A stretch of 47,129 bases of DNA from Cohnella thermotolerans DSM 17683 (GTDB lineage: Bacteria; Bacillota; Bacilli; Paenibacillales; Paenibacillaceae). The notes below the pieces were generated by a model that saw only the letters and a program-made list of their open reading frames with translations, ran no database searches and was not told the DNA's origin. The number at the start of each line of letters is the position of its first letter. Position 1 is the first letter of the stretch. The position numbers and the translations under genes are program-made. Location of the stretch: contig NZ_AUCP01000055.1 of assembly GCF_000429825.1 (NCBI RefSeq), forward strand, positions 1 to 47,129, in the 5' to 3' direction. Shown piece by piece: positions 15,002 through 24,369 of the stretch.

Positions 15002-17932
15002 TCATTTCTGGCTGAAGTCGTAATAAAATTTGGGCCGTTGTCCGAGCATGATTTGGTAGATGTCGTCGTTCGTCGCCTTCACTCCTTGCAAATAATCCTT
15101 ATACGGACGATCCGCGACGTTGACGAGGCCGGAGTTGTAATGTTCTCCCCATTGCCCTTGCCAGTACCGGCCCATTCCCGCCTGATCCACATAGTTGAAC
15201 ACATCCGCTCCGACGACGTACGGCAAGCTCGCCACTCCTTCCACATAGTTCCGGTAACGCATCCCCCGCTGGAACTGGTTGGCGGCCGAGTTTTTCATCA
15301 GCGGCGCCAGCCCCTGCTCCGCTGTGCCGTAGCCGAATTCGCTCATGAGAATCGGCTTGCCGCCCGACATGGCGTACACTTCGTTCAGCAGATCGGTCTC
15401 GATCTTGTACGTGTAGTAGTTGATGCTGATCACGTCCATGTATTTTCCTTCCGCTTCGGAGAGCGTCTGCCGAACTTTCTCGTTGTGGAACGTCGTCGTG
15501 ATCCACCGGTCGCCGAGCAGAAGATGGTTCGGATCGTATTTGCGGAACAACCGCGAGACCGTGCCGAAGAACTGGTCCAGGTAATCGGCGAAGAACGCCT
15601 CCATATCGCGCCATGCCGGAGACGCCTTCAGCGTAAGCTCCGCATCGTTTAAGTCGTCGAACGATTTGAAGCTCATCTTCCAGGCGGCATTGAACGCTTC
15701 GATGGTGCCGTATTTCGCTTTCAGCGTCTCGACCAGCTTCCCTTTGATCGCCGCAGAGCTCGCTTTCAGCTTCGGAACCTCGGTATAAAACCGGTGGAAA
15801 TCGTATTCGTTGCCGATAAAATAACCGATCAGCATCCGATCGTCCTTATGCGGAGCGACGGTCTGGGCGAACGCCTGGTCCAGCTTGGCTTCGGCGTCCG
15901 GGGCGTAAATGTCGAAGAGGGACAGCCCGTCGATCTTGGCCCAACTCATGCCGTCCAGCGGCAACATCCGGACGTAGGGGAATCGTCCCTCTTCGCCGTA
16001 TTTCTCGGGCGAGTAGGCGCCGATGCCGTTGAAGCCCCACTTCTGCAGCCGCCCGATCGCTTCCACATAGATGTCGTGCTCCGTCGGGAAGCTGCCGGTC
16101 TTGAGATATTTGTTCGCCACGTAGAACGAGAAATTATCTTTGCCGAGGTAAGCGGCCTTGTATTCGCTGGCATAGGAAGGAACGGATTCGAACTTCTCTT
16201 CCCTTCCCTTGACCATCGTGTACGTCTCTTGGGCCGTCACCCCGTTAACCGCCAGGTTGAAATACAGATTCCCCGACGGCGTCGTCAGGACCGGACGGCC
16301 GTTCCACTTCTGAACGGCGAAAAACCCGGTCGCCTTAAGCCCGTAACGATTCGCGCTGCCGGCGAGCCCGCCGTATTCGTCGCGGTCTGCGGGCGGCTTC
16401 AGGCTTCCGTAATAGGCTTCGTCCGCTTGCGCATCGGAAGCGAGCTGCGCCTCGCTGGTTACTTTGCCGGCGAAGTTCACCGCTTCCATCTGGCCGAACC
16501 GGTCGAGCTGCACATCGCGCCCGGCATTGACCGTGTAGCTGCGAATAGGGCTCGGAAGCAATCCGTCCTTAACGGCATACACCTCCAACTGGTTGTACCC
16601 TTGCAGATGAAGCGGATTCACATACGGCATGTAATCGTCGCCCTTGTTCAGACGGTAGTAAAGGCGGGCCCCCTTCGTCTCCGAAGACAACACCACCTTG
16701 GCGCCGTCGCCGTCTACGGTCGAAGCGAGCGCCACGGACGCCGTCGTCTGGTCGATCGACACGTCCGATACTTGCGGCGTCCACGATTTGGCCGTCCCCG
16801 ACAGCTCGATTTTCAAATACCGCGTATGCGCCGGCAGAGACGTGCTCTCGTACGCAAACGGCTGCCAGTTGCTCTCCGGATACCCGGAAGCGTAACCCGT
16901 CGCGTTTACCTCCTCGTACTGCTTGCCGTCGGACGAGGCGTAGAACCGGAGCTTCTCGAACGGCTGGCCGGTAAAATAGAAGCTGCGAACCGTGAAAGAC
17001 TTCATATCGGAGTCCGAACGGTACAGCAGCATTCCCTTCGCCGTCGTGGCGCGAACCGCCCGGCTTGCGTCGTTGTCGAAGTAGCCGGGCGTGTCGTTCG
17101 CCAGATACAGATTGGCGCGGGCGGCGGTTTTCCCGAAATTGTCCAGCGGGTCGGCAATTCCCGGCGACAGCGCCGTCTGCGGGTAAGGCACAAACTCGTA
17201 GGTCGACACCCTGCTTGCGGCCGATTGGTTCTCCCCCGAATGATTGACCGCCGTCGTCTTCAGCAGCGTTCGGTCCGTAATCGGAATCGGCGCGAGGTAA
17301 TGCTTGCGAGTCAACGAATAGCGCGGGTCGCTGCCGTCCGTCGTGTAATAGACGGTATCCCCGTCCGACGCCCGATTCAGCATAATCATGCTGCCGTACA
17401 GCACCGGCCCCGACGGCTTGCTGGCGCCCACGCTTCCGGGACCGTTCAGCACCACCTTGCCGATCGAAGGGGAACCGCTTTTGCCTCCCGCAAAGACGAT
17501 TTTCAAGTATTTCGTGTTTCCCGGAAATGCCCTGGATTCATAAGTGACCGCCGGAGGCTCCCCCTCGTCCTCGTGAACGTCCGGCGTCACGCTTCGATAC
17601 GTCTTGTCGTCGGCGGACAAGTAAAATTGGAGCGAGCCGGAGACGTCCGCCGACCCGTAAGTATAAACCGTGAAGGAACGCAGATAGCCCTTCGCTCTGT
17701 AGACCAAATACTCGCCGGGTGCGCCGCTGCCCTTGACAACCGACGTATCCCGCGCGTCATCCGGCACCGTCCGCAAAAACAGGGTGTCGGAGTGACGGTA
17801 TGTCTGCTTCCAATTCCGGAGATCGTCGACCTCGATCGCGTAGCCGCCGGGGCTGTCCCCCAGCGCGATGGACGGGGCCAATACCGCCAGCAGTCCGTAT
17901 AACAGGAGCAAGACAGTTTTGATTCTCACCAC
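15002..17932 (-). CDS. Secreted agarase-like glycoside hydrolase (clan GH-A) with chitobiase C-like domain
   Basis: This 976-residue protein has a signal peptide (VLLLLYGLLAVLAPSIALG). The N-terminal half carries repeated beta-sandwich/carbohydrate-binding modules and a chitobiase C-like segment (GDTVYYTTDGSDPR, ~residue 200). The catalytic half begins near residue 545 with VQKWNGRPVLTTPSGNLYFN, typical of agarase-like proteins. YFIGNEYDFHR supplies the putative acid/base Glu and ILMSEFGYGTAEQG the nucleophile Glu of a GH-A barrel. It lies between ugd and the sulfotransferase in the EPS run, so trimming or remodelling of the cell's own EPS is the likely role. The start is one of two successive GTG codons (17932 or 17929). 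The exact GH family and substrate are not determined. Confidence 0.8.
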   Translation of the reverse strand: MVRIKTVLLLLYGLLAVLAPSIALGDSPGGYAIEVDDLRNWKQTYRHSDTLFLRTVPDDARDTSVVKGSGAPGEYLVYRAKGYLRSFTVYTYGSADVSGSLQFYLSADDKTYRSVTPDVHEDEGEPPAVTYESRAFPGNTKYLKIVFAGGKSGSPSIGKVVLNGPGSVGASKPSGPVLYGSMIMLNRASDGDTVYYTTDGSDPRYSLTRKHYLAPIPITDRTLLKTTAVNHSGENQSAASRVSTYEFVPYPQTALSPGIADPLDNFGKTAARANLYLANDTPGYFDNDASRAVRATTAKGMLLYRSDSDMKSFTVRSFYFTGQPFEKLRFYASSDGKQYEEVNATGYASGYPESNWQPFAYESTSLPAHTRYLKIELSGTAKSWTPQVSDVSIDQTTASVALASTVDGDGAKVVLSSETKGARLYYRLNKGDDYMPYVNPLHLQGYNQLEVYAVKDGLLPSPIRSYTVNAGRDVQLDRFGQMEAVNFAGKVTSEAQLASDAQADEAYYGSLKPPADRDEYGGLAGSANRYGLKATGFFAVQKWNGRPVLTTPSGNLYFNLAVNGVTAQETYTMVKGREEKFESVPSYASEYKAAYLGKDNFSFYVANKYLKTGSFPTEHDIYVEAIGRLQKWGFNGIGAYSPEKYGEEGRFPYVRMLPLDGMSWAKIDGLSLFDIYAPDAEAKLDQAFAQTVAPHKDDRMLIGYFIGNEYDFHRFYTEVPKLKASSAAIKGKLVETLKAKYGTIEAFNAAWKMSFKSFDDLNDAELTLKASPAWRDMEAFFADYLDQFFGTVSRLFRKYDPNHLLLGDRWITTTFHNEKVRQTLSEAEGKYMDVISINYYTYKIETDLLNEVYAMSGGKPILMSEFGYGTAEQGLAPLMKNSAANQFQRGMRYRNYVEGVASLPYVVGADVFNYVDQAGMGRYWQGQWGEHYNSGLVNVADRPYKDYLQGVKATNDDIYQIMLGQRPKFYYDFSQK

Positions 17933-17957
17933 GATCCGCTCCCTTCCGAGCCCTCCT

Positions 17958-19298
17958 TCAGAATTGAAGGATCGGCATCTCTTCCCTGACCCCCTGATTC
18001 AGACTCGGACGGCCGATCGAATAATAGACGAACGACGTTCCCGCCAAATCTTCTTCTTTAAACACATTGCGGCCGTCGATCAGAATCGGCCGGCGCATGA
18101 TCGTCTGCAGCCGCCTCAGATCCGTCCGGACGAATTCGTCCCATTCCGTTAACAGGCAGAGGGCGTCCGCGCCGGATGCGGCTTCGAGAGCTCCGTCGCA
18201 CCAGTCGACGCCGGTACCCGCGAACTGGCTGCGGAAATTCGGCATCGCGACCGGGTCGTACGCCTTCACCCGAACGCCGCTGGCGGTCAGGTGCCCCATG
18301 ATCTCGAGCGCGGGCGATTCCCGAACGTCGTCCGTCTCCGGTTTGAACGCAAGCCCCCAGACCGCCACGGTCTTCCCCCGCAGCTCGCCGCCGAAGATCG
18401 TCTCCAGCTTCCGGAGGATACGAAAGCGTTGATCCTGATTCACCTCGATGACCGCCCGCAGCAGCTTGAATTCATATTCCACATGGCCGGCGATCTGGAT
18501 GAGCGCCCGCGTATCCTTCGGAAAGCAGGAGCCCCCGTAGCCGATGCCCGCCCGCAGGAACGCCGGACCGATTCTGCGGTCCATTCCCATCCCCTCGGCG
18601 ACTTGGGTTACGTCGGCGCCCACCTTCTCGCAAATGTTCGCGATCTCGTTGATAAACGATATTTTCGTCGCCAGAAACGCGTTGGAAGCGTATTTCAGCA
18701 TTTCCGCGCTGCGGATGTCGGTCACCATAATCCGGTCCGTCAGCGGCCGGTGCAGTTCCGCGATCTTGTCGGCGGCGGCGCGGGAATCGGCGCCGATGAC
18801 GATCCGGTCCGGTTCGAGCGTATCCCGGACGGCCGTGCCTTCCCGCAGAAACTCCGGCAGCGACACGCTGTCGAACGGCACGTTCGTCCGGCTGCGGATC
18901 AGCTCGCGAACGCGTTCGTTCGTGCCGACGGGAACGGTGCTCTTCACGGCGACGATCGTATAGCCGTTCATCGCCTCTGCGATCTCGGCAGCCGCGCCGT
19001 CGATATAAGACAAGTCCGCTTCGCCGCTCGGAAGCGGCGGCGTGCCGACCGCGATGACGACCAGTTCGCTCCCCCGGACGGCTTCCTTCAGGTCGTTCGT
19101 GAAGCGCAGCCGGCCGGCGGCGGCGTTCCGTGCCGAGAGCTCCTCCAGCCCCGGCTCGTAGATCGGGATGACCCCGTTTTGCAAAGCCGCGATTTTCAAC
19201 GGATCTTTGTCGACACAGACGACCGAATGCCCGAGTTCCGCATAGCAGATGCCCGATACAAGTCCGACATAGCCGGTGCCAATAACCGCAATGTTCAA
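17958..19298 (-). CDS. ugd: UDP-glucose 6-dehydrogenase
   Basis: This 446-residue NAD-dependent enzyme oxidises UDP-glucose to UDP-glucuronate, giving the EPS an acidic sugar. It has the Rossmann motif GTGYVGLVSG at the N-terminus, KSTVPVGTNERV, and the catalytic Cys in GYGGSCFPKDTRAL (~residue 260). The C-terminal domain contains GLAFKPETDDVRESPA. The start is TTG 19298 with GGAGGGAGC upstream. It uses the product of galU, present in the same run at 28923-29822. A 127-bp gap to the upstream pyruvyltransferase shows no clear promoter or terminator. Confidence 0.95.
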   Translation of the reverse strand: MNIAVIGTGYVGLVSGICYAELGHSVVCVDKDPLKIAALQNGVIPIYEPGLEELSARNAAAGRLRFTNDLKEAVRGSELVVIAVGTPPLPSGEADLSYIDGAAAEIAEAMNGYTIVAVKSTVPVGTNERVRELIRSRTNVPFDSVSLPEFLREGTAVRDTLEPDRIVIGADSRAAADKIAELHRPLTDRIMVTDIRSAEMLKYASNAFLATKISFINEIANICEKVGADVTQVAEGMGMDRRIGPAFLRAGIGYGGSCFPKDTRALIQIAGHVEYEFKLLRAVIEVNQDQRFRILRKLETIFGGELRGKTVAVWGLAFKPETDDVRESPALEIMGHLTASGVRVKAYDPVAMPNFRSQFAGTGVDWCDGALEAASGADALCLLTEWDEFVRTDLRRLQTIMRRPILIDGRNVFKEEDLAGTSFVYYSIGRPSLNQGVREEMPILQF

Positions 19299-19425
19299 TG
19301 AAGCTCCCTCCTATCCGTTGCAAAGTCGGACGTTCTCGTCCCATGCACCCTCAAGCCGGACGATATTCTCTTCGATCGGCGGGGCGCTCCGCGAGGATGC
19401 CGCGGCCGATCGCCGTCGTCCCGCA

Positions 19426-20400
19426 TCATGCCGTTCCTCCGCTATGCTTGTTAACCGGCTCGGCCAGCAGTTTGGCGGAGGCGATTCCTTTCGTCCACGT
19501 GCGGAAGTAGTTGGCGTTTTTGCCGTAGGCGTTATCGAGCAGCACATGCGGCTTGTCCATGAGGCAGGACAAAATATGCCCGTGAAGCCTCGAAGTCTGA
19601 ACGGTACGATAATGACCGAATTTGTCGACCGCCTTCCGTACGAGATGGTCGGCATACTTGCCCCAGATTTTGCCGACCGGCAGCCGGCCTCTTCCTTTGC
19701 TCAGCATGACGGCGAAGGCGCGGATCGATCTCTGCTCGGCCCGGCTGTAAAGCGTCGGCCAGTCCAGGCAATCCCCGGCGCCGGACGCCTCCAACTCCTC
19801 TTGCCCGGCCGTCTTCTCGATGTCGGTCCGGAGGAACCGAAGCAGCTCCTTCTCGGGACCGGACCGGCTGCGAATCGGCCAAAGCTGATGCGCCATGTCC
19901 GGACACAGATAGACGTTGCAGCGCCGGAACTTGTCCTTGGCCATTTCCAACGACAGCGTATCGCGAACGAACAGGTGCACGTCCGGGTGCCGGTTCAGAA
20001 TATCGGCCGTCTTGTCGAACTCGCTCACATTGCTGTAAAAAATCGTCTGCGGAAGCATGACCACCCGGTGGCCGGGATAATTCGCGACGATTTTCTCCCG
20101 CAGCTTCTGATGAACCGGATACAGATCGCCGAAGTTGCCCCCGCCGTGCAGCACGAGAATGTGATGGCGCGGAATGGGCAGCCCGTCCGGGAAGTCCAGC
20201 GCGCTGTAGCGCGCCCGGACCCGAATATGATTTTCCTTGAAAAAAGCTTCGGTCCCTTTCATGATCAGCAGATCCCCGCCGTTGCCGTGAACCGGATAAT
20301 CGATGTAACAGATCTCCGAATAGGGCGAAATCACCGTCAGGATTTGCCGAAGCCGATGTTTGAGTTCATCCATCGGATGAGCGAACGGTGCGGTTTCCAT
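19426..20400 (-). CDS. Polysaccharide pyruvyl transferase family protein
   Basis: This protein of about 324 residues probably adds a pyruvate ketal to an EPS sugar from phosphoenolpyruvate. It has the family blocks HILVLHGGGNFGDLYPVHQK, VVMLPQTIFY, HLFVRDTLSLEMAK and VQTSRLHGHILSCLM, followed by the C-terminal NAYGKNANYFRTW typical of the family. The ATG at 20400 has GAAGGAGAAG upstream. The frame further up is a GC artefact that would run through the acetyltransferase gene. Membership is clear; the acceptor sugar is unknown. Confidence 0.9.
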   Translation of the reverse strand: METAPFAHPMDELKHRLRQILTVISPYSEICYIDYPVHGNGGDLLIMKGTEAFFKENHIRVRARYSALDFPDGLPIPRHHILVLHGGGNFGDLYPVHQKLREKIVANYPGHRVVMLPQTIFYSNVSEFDKTADILNRHPDVHLFVRDTLSLEMAKDKFRRCNVYLCPDMAHQLWPIRSRSGPEKELLRFLRTDIEKTAGQEELEASGAGDCLDWPTLYSRAEQRSIRAFAVMLSKGRGRLPVGKIWGKYADHLVRKAVDKFGHYRTVQTSRLHGHILSCLMDKPHVLLDNAYGKNANYFRTWTKGIASAKLLAEPVNKHSGGTA

Positions 20401-20441
20401 CGTTACTTCTCCTTCGCTTGTCGTTTCTCGAACCGTCCCCG

Positions 20442-20993
20442 TCACAGGGTCCAGCTTACGTTTTCCCGAACGACTCTCGCCGGGACGCCCGCAACAAGCG
20501 CGCGGGCCGGCACGTCTTTCGACACGACCGCGCCTGCGGCCACGACGGCGCCCCGGCCGATCGTTACTCCCTTCAAAATGACCGCCTTGCAGCCGATCCA
20601 CACATGATCCCCGATGACGACCGGCATCGTCGGCTCCGTTCCTTCGAGCGTATGGTAGTCGGTATCCGTGATCGTCACGTCCCAGGAGATGGCGCAGTGG
20701 CTGCCGATTTTCACATGCCGCTTGCACATGACTTCGCTTCTCCGGTTCAGGAACGTATGGTCGCCGATCTCGATGACGGCATCCTCCGAATCGAGATAAA
20801 ACCCGGTATGCCGATGAAGAATGACGCGGCTGCCGATGACGAGGCGGGCGCGCCTCGACTTCGACACCTTCACGGGACCGCATACCCGCAGAAGCTTGCC
20901 GCACCGGTCGACCTTCCTCCGGAACAGAACGCCGCGGAAGAGCCTGTAACCGTACCTCACATACTCTCTAACGCTTCTGCCTTGCAGACGCAT
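20442..20993 (-). CDS. Hexapeptide-repeat acyltransferase (EPS O-acetyltransferase)
   Basis: This 183-residue protein has a left-handed beta-helix built from hexapeptide repeats: residues ~75-170 run [55 protein letters not shown], then [19 protein letters not shown]. The H in 'DTDYHTLEG' is the likely catalytic His of the maltose/WcaF acetyltransferase group. It probably O-acetylates a sugar of the repeat unit. Its place between flippase and pyruvyltransferase supports a role in EPS decoration. Confidence 0.88.
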   Translation of the reverse strand: MRLQGRSVREYVRYGYRLFRGVLFRRKVDRCGKLLRVCGPVKVSKSRRARLVIGSRVILHRHTGFYLDSEDAVIEIGDHTFLNRRSEVMCKRHVKIGSHCAISWDVTITDTDYHTLEGTEPTMPVVIGDHVWIGCKAVILKGVTIGRGAVVAAGAVVSKDVPARALVAGVPARVVRENVSWTL

Positions 20994-21023
20994 CTGGCGT
21001 TGCCGTCCTTCCCTTCCAAGATG

Positions 21024-22379
21024 TCAGAGTTGCGATGCCCGCGACAGGCGCCCCCGCAAGAAGCGCCAATCGCCTTTATCGAACAGAACGCCGGAGATCG
21101 GCGCTTTGAACACGATCTTCATCGCGGCGATCGAGATGAGAATCCGGCTCACGGCGCCGAGCAGCATGGCCAGCGCGATGCCGTTCAATCCGTAGGCGGG
21201 CGCCAGCGCGAAGAGGAGCCCGACCGTCAGCGCCAGCGCGATCGCCTGCCTCGCCGCCACAAGGCCGGGCCGGCCCATCGCATTGAAGGAGGAAGCGAGA
21301 ATCCACGATCCTCCGCCGATAATGCATTCCAGGGAGAGCAGGCAGAACGCCGTTCCCGCTTCCAGAAACGGCTGACCGTACAGCAGCCCCAGCAGATAGC
21401 GCCCAATGAGCAGACCGGGAACGAGGGCAACGCACATGAGCACGGAAGATAGCCGGAACGCCCGGCACACCGTCTGCACGATCTTCTCCGGCGCGAGGCC
21501 GGTCACCTTCGGGAAGACGACCCCCGAGATCGCCATCTGGACGACGTTGAATACGCGGGACAGCGTATAGACAACCGTGTAGAGCCCGAACTCCCGCGGC
21601 GCGAGCAGCGATAAAATAATGAGCTTGTCGCATTGCCCGTACAACGTTCCGAGCAGCTCGACGCCGTACACCCTGCCGCCGTACCCGAACAGTGAACGGA
21701 TCGCGCTCCGGTCGGCGAACTTGCCGAACCATCCGACGGTCAGTTCCCGCCTCAGCCGGTACAACGACCAGAAGACGACAAGGAGGCTCGTACCGAAAAA
21801 AACGAGCGCGGCGGTGTTTTGGCGCAGAACGCCGCATGCCCACAAGGCCGCAAGTCCGACTAAATTGCTCAAGGGCACGTACAGCCGAAGGCCGTTGTAC
21901 AGGTTGAAGTTCTCCATGCTTTGAGCCAGCGCCGACAGCAGATTGACGGCAAGCAGCAACGGGAGCATGATCACGGTATACCACTGGGCGACGCGGACGA
22001 TGGAGTCCGGATAGTTCCCGAGCCAGGCGGGAAGCAAGAACCAGGCCGCAAGCCCGGCCAGCAGGCTGACCGGCAATTGGATCAGGAAGCTCGCCCGGAC
22101 GAATTCCGCGCCCAGCGCCGGATGCGATCTCCGGTTGTAAATCAAGGAAGTCGGCAGCCCGAAGCTGAGCACCCCGGCGAGCAGCGTCGGCCAGAACAGA
22201 ATCGCCGAGAATTCCCCTTTGCCTTCCACGCCGAACCAGCGCGCCGTCGCGATCGATGTCAGCGTGCTGAGCACCATAATGAGCAGATTGGCGGCGCTAG
22301 TCCGCACGATCGCCGATACGGCGCCGCGGCCGGCCAATGCGCGTTTGAACTTTGGCGGTTTGATCATCGCTTCCAACAT
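21024..22379 (-). CDS. Polysaccharide flippase (Wzx/MATE-like)
   Basis: This 451-residue integral membrane protein has about 12-14 hydrophobic helices across its whole length, e.g. LLAGVLSFGLPTSLIYNRR, VSLLAGLAAWFLLPAWLG and AIALALTVGLLFALAPAYG. The pattern of the polysaccharide transporter family is clear from its N-terminal helix ASAANLLIMVLS-type region and YGGRVYGVELLGTLYGQCDK. It should flip lipid-linked EPS repeat units across the membrane for the polymerase at 25590. Start: ATG 22379, or the ATG at 22367 in MLEAMIKPP. Confidence 0.88.
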   Translation of the reverse strand: MLEAMIKPPKFKRALAGRGAVSAIVRTSAANLLIMVLSTLTSIATARWFGVEGKGEFSAILFWPTLLAGVLSFGLPTSLIYNRRSHPALGAEFVRASFLIQLPVSLLAGLAAWFLLPAWLGNYPDSIVRVAQWYTVIMLPLLLAVNLLSALAQSMENFNLYNGLRLYVPLSNLVGLAALWACGVLRQNTAALVFFGTSLLVVFWSLYRLRRELTVGWFGKFADRSAIRSLFGYGGRVYGVELLGTLYGQCDKLIILSLLAPREFGLYTVVYTLSRVFNVVQMAISGVVFPKVTGLAPEKIVQTVCRAFRLSSVLMCVALVPGLLIGRYLLGLLYGQPFLEAGTAFCLLSLECIIGGGSWILASSFNAMGRPGLVAARQAIALALTVGLLFALAPAYGLNGIALAMLLGAVSRILISIAAMKIVFKAPISGVLFDKGDWRFLRGRLSRASQL

Positions 22380-22441
22380 CCTTACCCGCCTGACAACCGA
22401 CTCTCAAACATCGCGTAACGGTTGCAGTTGCTCGATTTTGT

Positions 22442-23329
22442 TCATTGATAAGTTCCCAGCACGCCTCGAATCAGCCCGTTATTGTACGCGATTCGGCTGA
22501 CGTTGCGGAATACCCGCCGTTTGTCATACAAGAACGGGATCGACAGCAGCACGAAGAACGGCACTTTCAGAACCGACTGGACGAACAGGCCCGCTTTGCG
22601 CTGCGAGCTGACCGCCCGGCTGACTCCCTGCCAATAAATGCGCCGAAGCAGCCAGCGCTTGCTGATCCGGCTCCGCGGAATTTTGTGCAGAACCGAAGCG
22701 TACGGCGTGTAATAGACCGAATAGCGGGTGCGGATGCGTTCGATCAGTTCGCCTTCCTCGCTGGAGAGCAGGTTGCTCCCCACCCGGCCCAGATCTTCCC
22801 GGAACAGCCCGACCGCCTCGAACACCGATTTGCGGAAGGCGACATTGGCGCCGAACGGTATCGCGGGCTCCCGCATCTCCACGATGTCGTCGGCGTAATC
22901 GAGAATCGTGTACAGCGTCCGGTTCTCCGGAGGCAGCCAATGCGGCGCGTCCCCTTCCCAGACGGGTTCGATCTTGCCGCCGACGCAGCCGATCCGCGGG
23001 TCCCTGTCGAACAAGGAGACGATGCCTCCAATCCAATCGTCGGAAGCGACCGCATCGTCGTCCAGGAACAGAATGTATTCGCCCTGCGCTTCGCGGATGG
23101 CCCGGTTCCGGGCGACGGATAAGCCCAGCCGCTCTTCGAATATGTAGCGGACCGGGAAACGGACGGTTCGGCGGAAATCCAGCACCGTCTGCGCCGTCGC
23201 ATCGGTGGAGCCGTTGTCCACGACGATGACCTCGAACTCGCCGCGAAACCGCTGCGGCAGCAAGCTCATCAGCGCATCGCGCAAATCCGCGGCCCGATTG
23301 TAGGTGCAAATGACGACCGACGCTCTCAT
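22442..23329 (-). CDS. Family 2 glycosyltransferase
   Basis: This 295-residue GT-A enzyme begins MRASVVICTYNRAADLRDAL, with the donor-binding VIVVDNGSTDATAQT and the metal-binding DDD in YILFLDDDAVASDDWIGG. A hydrophobic C-terminal segment (VPFFVLLSIPFLY) could touch the membrane. ATG 23329 overlaps the stop of the preceding GT4 gene (ATGA). Longer upstream frames are GC artefacts. It adds one sugar of the EPS unit; donor and linkage are unknown. Confidence 0.9.
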   Translation of the reverse strand: MRASVVICTYNRAADLRDALMSLLPQRFRGEFEVIVVDNGSTDATAQTVLDFRRTVRFPVRYIFEERLGLSVARNRAIREAQGEYILFLDDDAVASDDWIGGIVSLFDRDPRIGCVGGKIEPVWEGDAPHWLPPENRTLYTILDYADDIVEMREPAIPFGANVAFRKSVFEAVGLFREDLGRVGSNLLSSEEGELIERIRTRYSVYYTPYASVLHKIPRSRISKRWLLRRIYWQGVSRAVSSQRKAGLFVQSVLKVPFFVLLSIPFLYDKRRVFRNVSRIAYNNGLIRGVLGTYQ

Positions 23330-24369
23330 GCGTTCACCTCCCGAAGCGCCGAACCGGCGTAGACGCGCATCATCTTGTCGGCGATCCGGTCCCAATCCAA
23401 TTCCCGGAGCTTCGCGGCGATCCGCTTCTCCGTGTCTTGCTTGTCCATGTTCATGCAGGCGCGGAGCGCTTGGCGCAGCCCGTCCGGATCGTCGGGGTCG
23501 TAGAGAACGCCGCAGCCTTCGGACACGTATTCCCCGAGCGAGCCGAGCCTCGGCGCAACGACCGGCTTCTTGTAGGACAAGGCCAGAATAGCGCTCCCCG
23601 ACGTCGTGATCTGCCGGTAGGGCAGCACGACCGCATCGGCGGCTTCCAGGTAATCGGCCAGCTCCCGGTCGTCCACAAAGTGCGGGTGCACCTTGATGGA
23701 GCCGTCGTTCGCTTCGTTTATAAAATCGAGGCTGTACCCCGCATCGGGCTGCCCCGCGATGAGCAGGGCGCCCGATTCGAGCTTCAGCGACCGATAAGCT
23801 TCGACCAGCCGATCCACGCCCTTGTAAGGATTGATTCGGCCGATAAACAGAAAGAGGAAGCGGTCCGACGGAATGCCAAACCGCGACCGGATGTCCGTCC
23901 CCCGGCCGGGATAAGCGTCCACGTAATGGCCGTGCGGCGTGACGACCAGCCGGTCCTCGCGCGCTTCGAACGCGGCGGCGGCTTCCCGCCGCACCGATTC
24001 GCTCAGCACGAACGCCGCGTCGCAGAGGCGAAGCAGTTGCTTGCGCATGAGCGAATCCCAGCGCGACTTGCCCTTGTGCGGCCAGATGTTGTGAATCGTC
24101 CAGAACAGCCGTACGCCCCTTCCTTTGTAGATGTACAACAACAGAATAAAAAACAGCGACTTCGCCACCGTAAGCGGGAAGACGGAAGCTTGATACGTAT
24201 AGCTCGGCCAGTGCATGTGCACGATGTCTCCCTTGCCCGGCTTGAACATCGCCTTGCGGTCGTAATGCGCGACGCGCACCCCGCGCCGCTCGATCGACCG
24301 GGAGAGCAGCTCCGTGTACTTGTTGTGCGGGCTGATCTTGGGCCACATATAAACGGTCGGCTTGCTCAT
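23326..24369 (-). CDS. Family 4-like glycosyltransferase
   Basis: This 347-residue GT-B enzyme has a short N-terminal Rossmann half starting MSKPTVYMWPKISPHNKYTE. The C-terminal half has FLFIGRINPYKGVDRLVEAY, the donor site around DAVVLPYRQITTSGSAILAL, and PVVAPRLGSLGEYVSEGCGV with the usual Glu. Its start follows the stop of the upstream GT directly (TAAATG). It is one of three GT-B enzymes in the EPS operon. Confidence 0.9.
   Translation of the reverse strand: MSKPTVYMWPKISPHNKYTELLSRSIERRGVRVAHYDRKAMFKPGKGDIVHMHWPSYTYQASVFPLTVAKSLFFILLLYIYKGRGVRLFWTIHNIWPHKGKSRWDSLMRKQLLRLCDAAFVLSESVRREAAAAFEAREDRLVVTPHGHYVDAYPGRGTDIRSRFGIPSDRFLFLFIGRINPYKGVDRLVEAYRSLKLESGALLIAGQPDAGYSLDFINEANDGSIKVHPHFVDDRELADYLEAADAVVLPYRQITTSGSAILALSYKKPVVAPRLGSLGEYVSEGCGVLYDPDDPDGLRQALRACMNMDKQDTEKRIAAKLRELDWDRIADKMMRVYAGSALREVNA

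Noticed and set aside
15794..17902. 702-codon plus-strand open frame
   Set aside because: Antisense shadow of the glycoside hydrolase gene; low-complexity Arg-rich translation.
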